From Lithobates sylvaticus (Eukaryota > Chordata > Amphibia > Anura > Ranidae): 64,000 bases of DNA. A program made the translations under genes and the position numbers. Shown one piece after another: positions 57,939 through 64,000 of this stretch (positions within the stretch are counted from its first letter, which is position 1; each line of letters begins with the position of its first letter). The notes beneath the pieces are model-generated. The model made no database searches. It was not told the DNA's origin and saw only the letters and a list, made by a program, of their open reading frames with translations. The stretch is from NCBI GenBank assembly GCA_028564925.1, contig CM053031.1:164816226-164880225 (forward strand). Direction: 5' to 3'.

Positions 57939-58282
57939 GACATTTGAGGCAGCCGAGACCTTTTTATAGGCAACATTTAGCGTGGGGGTTGCCATAGCAA
58001 CTTTTGTGTGCTCATCATCCTATTCAGCACCGCCGCGCTCGGGTGCTGTGGATATCGTGCACACTGACTCTTTGCGATCCTAGATAATGAAGCAGTTGTT
58101 TGGATCTACAGGCGCTTACACATGATTCAAAAAATATATGTGTATATATATATATGTAAACAAAATTATTATTTATTAACATAATGTTTAATACGGAGAT
58201 AGGAATGGAATAAGATACTAAAGAATTAAAAATTAAAATGGTGAGTGCGTGTAATGGTGTGTTAAAATGTGAGGATATGTGG

Positions 58283-58535
58283 GTGTTGATAAAAATTGGT
58301 ATATAGATGAGAATAAATGAATAAAAATAGATATGAAAGATATATGAATAAAAACAAATATGAATATGGAAATGAAGATATAAAAATAAAAATGAAAAAA
58401 TACAAATAAAAATAAATATAAAAAAATATAAAAATAAAAATAAAAATAAAAATAAAAGTGAAAAAAATGAAAATGAAAATAAAAATGAGAATGAAAAAAT
58501 AATAATAAATAAAAATAAAAAAATGTAATTAGAGA
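58283..58535. repeat. A-rich low-complexity tract, AAAATA-type
   Basis: Overlapping AAATA, GAATA and AAAATG words of variable length. The 164-codon minus-strand ORF (FYFYF-rich) is its translation and is not a gene. Confidence 0.85.
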
Positions 58536-58785
58536 TGGGTATAAATTGGATCTAAAAAATGAATAAAGGGATAAGCTGCAAGACTTTTGAATAGAGGCAT
58601 GAGTGAATATATCAAAACGGTGTTTGACGCATAGTTCCTTATTTGTGTGGAAGAATAGTTGATTTCTTATCTGAGCATCACTACTTTCTTGTTTGAGCAT
58701 CACTTCTTTGGGGGTGTTTCTTTGCACAATGTATACAGATGTATAAATAGTGACCGTATACCTTATAAGAATAATTCTTGGGATG

Positions 58786-58830
58786 AATAAAAAAGATAAA
58801 AAAGATAAAAAAGATAAAAAAGATAAAAAA
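58786..58830. repeat. (AAAAAAGAT)n minisatellite, five units
   Basis: Five near-identical 9-bp units end at 'aaaaaatgg'. Confidence 0.9.
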
Positions 58831-58994
58831 TGGCCATGCTTATGTTAGGGTTTAAAAGATAGGAGTGTATCGGTATACACAAATATATAAAAATGTGGAG
58901 GGAGAAGACCATATGTCTGTTTTATAAATATATCTGCTCTTAAAACACATAAATAGTATTTCTAAAAGATACTAAAAAATGTGTTTAAAATATA

Positions 58995-61177
58995 TTAAAA
59001 GTCAGAAATAAAACAGTTGAGATCAAAGTCAATGTTAAGGCCTCCTGGCGCAAAACTGTTGATTTCATAAATCCATCTCGATTCACTTTTGCTGAGTTCT
59101 CTCACCTTATGACTCCCCCTCCAATTGGGTTTGAATTTATCAATTGCCCAGAACGTCATTTGAGTAGGATCTTTATTGTGGATTTCTGCAAAATGTCTTG
59201 ACACACTGTGTTTAGGGAAGCCTGCTTTTATGTTTTGCACATGTTCTCTTATTCGTTTCCACATAGGTCGTTTAGTCCTTCCTATGTACTGCAGCGAACA
59301 TGTGCATTCAAGCATATAAACTACTCCTTCTGTTTTGCATGTGATGAACTCCTTGATATCATATTCTTTTTTCGTGGTAGATGATGTGAATTTGTTGCAC
59401 TTTTTACCCCCCATCTTCGTGTTCCTACATGCATAACATCTTTTACAGGGGTAAAACCCCTTTCCCTGAAAAAAGGTCATATTTTTGTTGTTTGGAGGGT
59501 CTGGGACATTTTTAACAATCAAGTCTCTTAGTGTTGGAGCTTTTCTGTATATAAATTTGGGTCTCTCAGGGAGGATGCTTTTTAGTTGTTGATCAGCTTG
59601 CAGCAGCTGCCAGTGTTTTTTGATTATTGTTTCAATTTTCTTATGCTGTATGTTGAAATTTAAAATCAATGGTACTTCTGCATGATTTTCAGTTTTTTTC
59701 TCCTTGTCCTTAATGAGTGAGTCTCTTGGCATTTCTTGTACTTCTTTTATTTTTTCCTTGATAAAATTCTCATTATAACCCTTCTGCAGGAATTTTTCAC
59801 TAATTTCTGTTGCTTGTTCGAGGTACCCTTTGTCATTACTACAATTTCTCCTCAGTCTTATGAGCTGTCCTTTCGGTATGTTTATTAACCACGGACTGTA
59901 GTGACAGCTATCCGTGGGAATGTAGCTGTTCCTATCTACAGTCTTGAAGAAAGTTTTGGTATGAAATGCACCCTTCTCTATTGTAATATCGAGGTCCAAA
60001 AATTTAATATTTCTGTCACTGATCTCGAAAGTTAACCGGATATTCTTTTGGTTGTTGTTTAGTGTCGTAAGGAAATTTTCCAAGCTGGTTCTATCCCCAT
60101 TCCATATTATAATGCAGTCATCTATGAATCTTTTATATAAAGTTAGCTCCACTGGGTAGTGCTGGTACAGCGCTTCTTCTTCCCAATTGGCCATAAAAAT
60201 ATTTGCGACGCTTGGGGCATATTTAGCCCCCATTCCAATCCCGTTTAGCTGTCTATAAAATTCTTTATTGTGCCAAAAATAATTGTGTTGTATCCCGTAG
60301 GCTAGGCATCTTAAGATAAATCGTTTTTGTTTAGAAGGTATGACCGTCCATTTATCTAGGGCCCATCTTGTGGCATTTATTGCGTCGCCGTGGTCAATGA
60401 TTGTGTACAATGATGACACATCGGCCGTGGCTATTAAATATTGCTCATGTTGTACTAGTGGTACTTTCTCCAGAATTTGTATGAGGTGCTTGGTGTCCCT
60501 TAAAAAAGATTTGGTTTTGGGTACCAGTGGCTGAATAAATTTGTCAACATATTCACCAATCCTTGAGTTTATGGATTGAATACCACTAATTATAGGTCTC
60601 CCGGGTGGCATTGATGAATTTTTATGGATTTTGGGGACAGTGTAAATCACTGGGACCCTGCAGACATCCGGCAGGAGGTACCTTTCCTCCTTTTTGTTTA
60701 AAATGTTTTTCATTTTGCCTTTTTCTACCAGTTCTCTTAATTCTTCCTTGTATTCTCTGGTTGGATTCCCTTTGAGTTTGATATAGGTGTTGGTGTCATT
60801 TAGTTGGCCTATGAGCTCACTGTTATAATATTCTTTTGATAAAACAACTATAGCGCCTCCTTTGTCCGCTGGTCGTATTACTACTTCCTTTCTTGCTTCC
60901 AGTTCTTTTATTCCTTTTGTGATATCCAGGGAGTTTTGTGCTCGTTTTATTCTTAATTTTTCAATATCTTGTATGACCATCTTGTTAAAAACGTGTATGT
61001 GCTCATTGTTTGACACCTGGGGGTTAAACAGGGATCTGTTTCTTAGAGTAGTGTGTTCCACCCTACCTGGGATTTCCTGTTGATCCCTTGTGGTGGTCAC
61101 AGGTTTGTTCAACATGTATTTTTTTATATTTAGCTTCCTAGTATATTTTTGTATGTCTACATACGTGTCAAACTTGT
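58995..61177 (-). CDS. Penelope-like reverse transcriptase with GIY-YIG endonuclease, N-terminus missing
   Basis: A retroelement polymerase that copies its RNA at a target nick. Residues are numbered from the Met at 61319, the open start of the reading frame. Features in order: ADKGGAIVVL (151-160), a Penelope hallmark; PKIHK (229) and PGRPIISG (239-246); RT motif A in ATADVSSLYT (D300); motif B GIGMGAKYAPSVANIF (360-375); motif C YKRFIDDCIII (catalytic FIDD, 398-401); a linker; a Cys cluster C625, C628, C631 and C641; and a GIY-YIG-type nuclease with GVVYML (665-670) and LQYIGRTKR (676-684). The stop is TAA at 58995-58997. The first 47 or so residues are encoded by the dispersed repeat inserted at 61178, so the true N-terminus is absent. 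The rest is unbroken, which suggests modest age. The Cys cluster before GIY-YIG recalls the Neptune group, though the group is not settled. Confidence 0.88.
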
Positions 61178-63937
61178 TTAACCACTTCAGCCCCGGACCA
61201 TTTGGCAGCCAAAGGACCAGAGGTCTTTTTTCAATTTCGCACTGCACTACTTTAACTGGTAATTGCGCGGTCATGCAATTTTGTAACCAAACGAAATTTG
61301 CGTCCTTTTCTTCCCACAAATAGAGCTTTCTTTTGATGGTATTTGATTGCCTCTGTGATTTTTATTTTTTGCGATATAAACGGAAAAAGAGCGAAAATTT
61401 TGAAAAAAAAAGAGATTTTCTACTTTTTGTTATAAAAAAAATCTAATAAACTCAATTTTAGTCAAACATTTGGGCCAAAATGTATTCAGCCACATGTCTT
61501 TAGTAAAAAAAATGCCAATAAGCGTATATTTATTGGTTTGCGCAAAAGTTATAGCGTCTACAAACTAGAGTACATTTTCTGGAATTTACACCGCTTTTAA
61601 TTTATGACTGCCTATTTCATTTCTTGAGGTGCTAAAATGGCAGAGAAGTACAAAACCCCCCCAAATGACCCCATTTTGGAAAGTAGACACCCCAAGCTAT
61701 TTGCTGAGAGGCATGTTGAGCCCATTGAATATTTTTTTTTTTAGTCCCAAGTGATTGAATAAAGACAAAAATAAAAAAGATTTTTTTTTTTTTCAAAAAG
61801 TTGTCACTAAATGATATATTGCTCACACATGCCATAGTTATATGTGGAATTGCACCCCAAAATACATTTTGCTGCTTCTCCTGAGTATGGGGATACCACA
61901 TGTGTGGGACTTTTTGGGAGCCTAGCCGCGTACGGGGCCCCGAAACCCAAGCACCGCCTTCAGGATTTCTAAGGGTGCAAATTTTTGATTTCACTCCTCA
62001 CTACCTATCACAGTTTCGAAGGCCATAAAATGCCAAAATAGCACAAAACCCCCCCAAATGACCCCATTTTGGAAAGTAGACACCCCAAGCTATTTGTTGA
62101 GAGGCATGGTGAGTATTTTACAGCTCTCATTTGTTTTTGAAAATGAAGAAAGTAAAGAAAAAAAATTTTTTTTTTTCTTTTTTCAATTTTCAAAACTTTG
62201 TGACAAAAAGCGACATCTGCAAAATACTCACAATACCTCTCAGCAAATAGCTTGGGGTGTCTACTTTCCAAAATGGGGTCATTTTGGGGGGTTTTATGCC
62301 ATCTGGGCATTCCATGGCCTCCGAAACTGTGATTGGCAGTGAGAAGTGAAATAAAAAAATTACACCCTTAGAAAGCCTGAAGGCGGTGATTGGTTTTTGG
62401 GGTTCCGTACGCAGCTAGGCTCCCAAAAAGTCCCACACATGTGGTATCCCCGTACTCAGGAGAAGCAACAGAATGTATTTTGGGGTGTATTTCTACATAT
62501 GCCCATGACATGTTTGAGCAATATATCATTTAGTGACAACTTTTTGTAAAAAAAAATATATATATATATTTTTTTTCATTATTCAATCTCTTGGGACAAA
62601 AAAAAAAAATATTTAATGGGCTCAACATTGCTCTCATCAAATAGCTTGGGGTGTCTACTTTCCAAAATGGGGTCATTTGGGGGGGGGTTTGAACTGTCCT
62701 GGCATTTTATGCACAACATTTAGAAGCCTATGTCACACGTCACCCACTCTTCTAACCACTTGTAGACAAAGCCCTTTCTGACACTTTTTGTTTACATGAA
62801 AACATATTTTTTTTTTGCAAGAAAATTACGTTGAACCCCCAAACACTATATATAATGTTAAAGCAAAGGCCCTACAGATTAAAATGGTGGGTGTTGCATT
62901 TTTTTTTTCCACACAGTATTTGCGCAGCGATTTTTCAAACGCATTTTTTGTGGAAAAAATACACTTTTTTTTATTTTAATGCACTAAAACACACTATATT
63001 GCTCAAATTTTTGATGAAATAAAAAATATGATCTTAGGCCGAGTACATGGATACCAAACACGACATGCTTTAAAATTGCGCACAAACACGCAGTGGCGAC
63101 AAACTACATACATTTTTAAAAGCCTTTAAAAGCCTTTACATGATACCACATTAGATTCACGGAGGAGGTCTACTGCTAAAATTACTGCCCTCGATCTGAC
63201 CTTCGCGGTGATACCTCACATGCATGGTGCAATTGCTGTTTACATATGACGCCAGACCAACGCTTGTGTACGCCTTTGCGCAAGAGAAGGGGGGGGGGCA
63301 GGGGTGCTTTTTTTTTTTTTTTGGTTTTTTTTTTATTTATTTAGCTTTTTTATTTTATTTTTAAACTGTTCCTTCCATTTTTTTTCTTTGTTATGATTTT
63401 TATTGTTATCTCAGGGAATGTAAATATCCCCTATGATAGCAATAGGCAGTGACAGGTACTCTTTTTTTGAAAAAATTGGGGTCTATTAGACCCTAGATCT
63501 TTCCTCTGCCCTCAAAGCATCTGACCACACCAAGATTGGTGTGATAAAATGCTTTCCCAATTTCCCAATGGCGCGGTTTATATCCGGGAGGGGGGACATT
63601 CCCTCCCACTGCTTGTAAAAGCAGTCTAGAGGCTAATTACCCGCTAGAATTGCTTTTACATGAAAGCCGATCACTGGCTGAAAAGAATGATACCAAGATG
63701 ATACCTAAACCTGCAGGCATCATTCTGGTATAACCATTCAAAGTCCAGCAACATACTGGACATATATTGTAATCTTTTTTTTTTCATGCAGCCTCTTGGC
63801 TGAACGAAAAAAAAGAGATTGATTGGTGGGTATGCCCACCATTAGAATACCTCCCTTCATCCACCCACTTCTAATGATGGGCATACATGCACCATTTATA
63901 TATGCCGATGCATGGGGGCATCCTCCCGCAAAAGTTA
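61178..63937. repeat. Ranid-type dispersed repeat with a large internal palindrome
   Basis: It opens TTAACCACTTCAGCCCCGGA, the same family start as 31204-31380 (TTTGCAATT..GCACTGC, ACAATTGCGCGGTCGTGCG-like, TTCCCACAAATAGAGCTTTC). It interrupts the Penelope-like ORF. Its centre is a long palindrome (61627-62710), and its right part (63000-63450) matches 28161-29171 in inverted orientation. Poly-T and poly-A runs are common. The downstream block 63400-63930 holds GGTGGGTATGCCCACC and CCCGGGAGGGGGGACATTCCC-type motifs in short symmetrical pieces. No matching right TTAA end is seen, so this may be several abutting repeats. None of the ORFs here looks real. Confidence 0.65.
61627..62710. repeat. 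Inverted repeat, arms of about 530 bp, centre near 62165
   Basis: The arm marker CCCATTTTGGAAAGTAGACA (about 61672 and 62062) recurs inverted as TGTCTACTTTCCAAAATGGG (about 62258 and 62653). Next to it are TCCTGAGTATGGGGATACCA against TGGTATCCCCGTACTCAGGA, and GGTGGTTTTGG-type pieces. Arms differ by scattered substitutions and small indels. The centre is an A-run followed by a T-run. Confidence 0.9.
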
Positions 63938-64000
63938 TGCCGTGTACACACGGTCGGAATTTCGACCGTATGTACGTGGCATTAGGAGCCAATCGCTCCT
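63938..64000. repeat. Start of a further ranid-type MITE-like repeat, cut by the window end
   Basis: The sequence 'gtgtacacacggtcggaatt' is followed by the complementary 'tcgaccgta'. I associate this style with a common frog MITE. The family is not provable from 60 bp. Confidence 0.4.

Larger units (their letters stand above)
57492..58994 (-). mobile_element. Probable 3' tail and terminal repeat of the Penelope-like element
   Basis: The stretch lies directly downstream of the minus-strand Penelope-like ORF and contains a hammerhead-like motif (57893-57938), which is typical of Penelope terminal repeats. Between them is AT-rich low-complexity sequence. The left limit is set by the hAT target duplication and is not a proven element end. 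The rest holds no gene. Confidence 0.45.

Noticed and set aside
58233-58727. 164-codon minus-strand ORF rich in Phe and Tyr
   Set aside because: It is a translation of the AAAATA low-complexity tract.

Overview
The window looks like repeat-dominated intergenic DNA from an anuran, most likely a true frog (Ranidae). This is inferred from the mix of elements: PIF/Harbinger-type MITEs, several hAT families, a Tx1/L1-like LINE, a DIRS-like fossil, a Penelope-like element, and the long dispersed repeat opening TTAACCACTTCAGCCCCGG that I associate with ranid genomes. I recognise no host protein-coding gene and no tRNA or rRNA gene. Every convincing coding region belongs to a transposable element.

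Layout: 1-2017 is the 3' part of a LINE ORF2, open at the window edge. 2018-27868 is a 25.8-kb one-direction satellite in which TTAGGG telomere-type repeats alternate with a 23-bp spacer in two main versions. 27869-32217 holds a cut-off Harbinger 3' end, a dispersed repeat split by a Harbinger MITE, a second LINE tail, and a palindromic element split by a TA-flanked MITE. 32516-37399 is a 4.9-kb hAT-like element with 13-bp termini and a near-perfect 8-bp target duplication. Inside it sit two further hAT-type insertions and two Harbinger MITEs. 38097-38927 holds two more MITEs. 38951-43429 is a DIRS-like retroelement fossil lying between two (TA)n tracts. 43541-46081 is AT-rich sequence with a hammerhead-like Penelope motif.

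The centrepiece is 46090-57483: an 11.4-kb hAT transposon with TAGGGATG/CATCCCTA ends and a perfect 8-bp target duplication (gtgctgag). Its parts in order are a four-hairpin left end, a TATA box, a 5.3-kb array of about 80 copies of a 64-bp repeat, an uninterrupted 1073-codon BED-finger hAT transposase, two 3' arrays of about 147-bp units, and a right end. A 1455-bp derivative at 34183-35637, with its own perfect target duplication (ctggggat), shares both ends and the TATA box but has a different interior. The large element supplies a transposase, and the small one looks like a dependent passenger of the same system.

57492-61177 is Penelope-like: a hammerhead-like tail and a long minus-strand reverse transcriptase/GIY-YIG ORF whose N-terminus is cut by the dispersed repeat at 61178. 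That repeat contains a palindrome of about 1.08 kb and runs almost to the window end.
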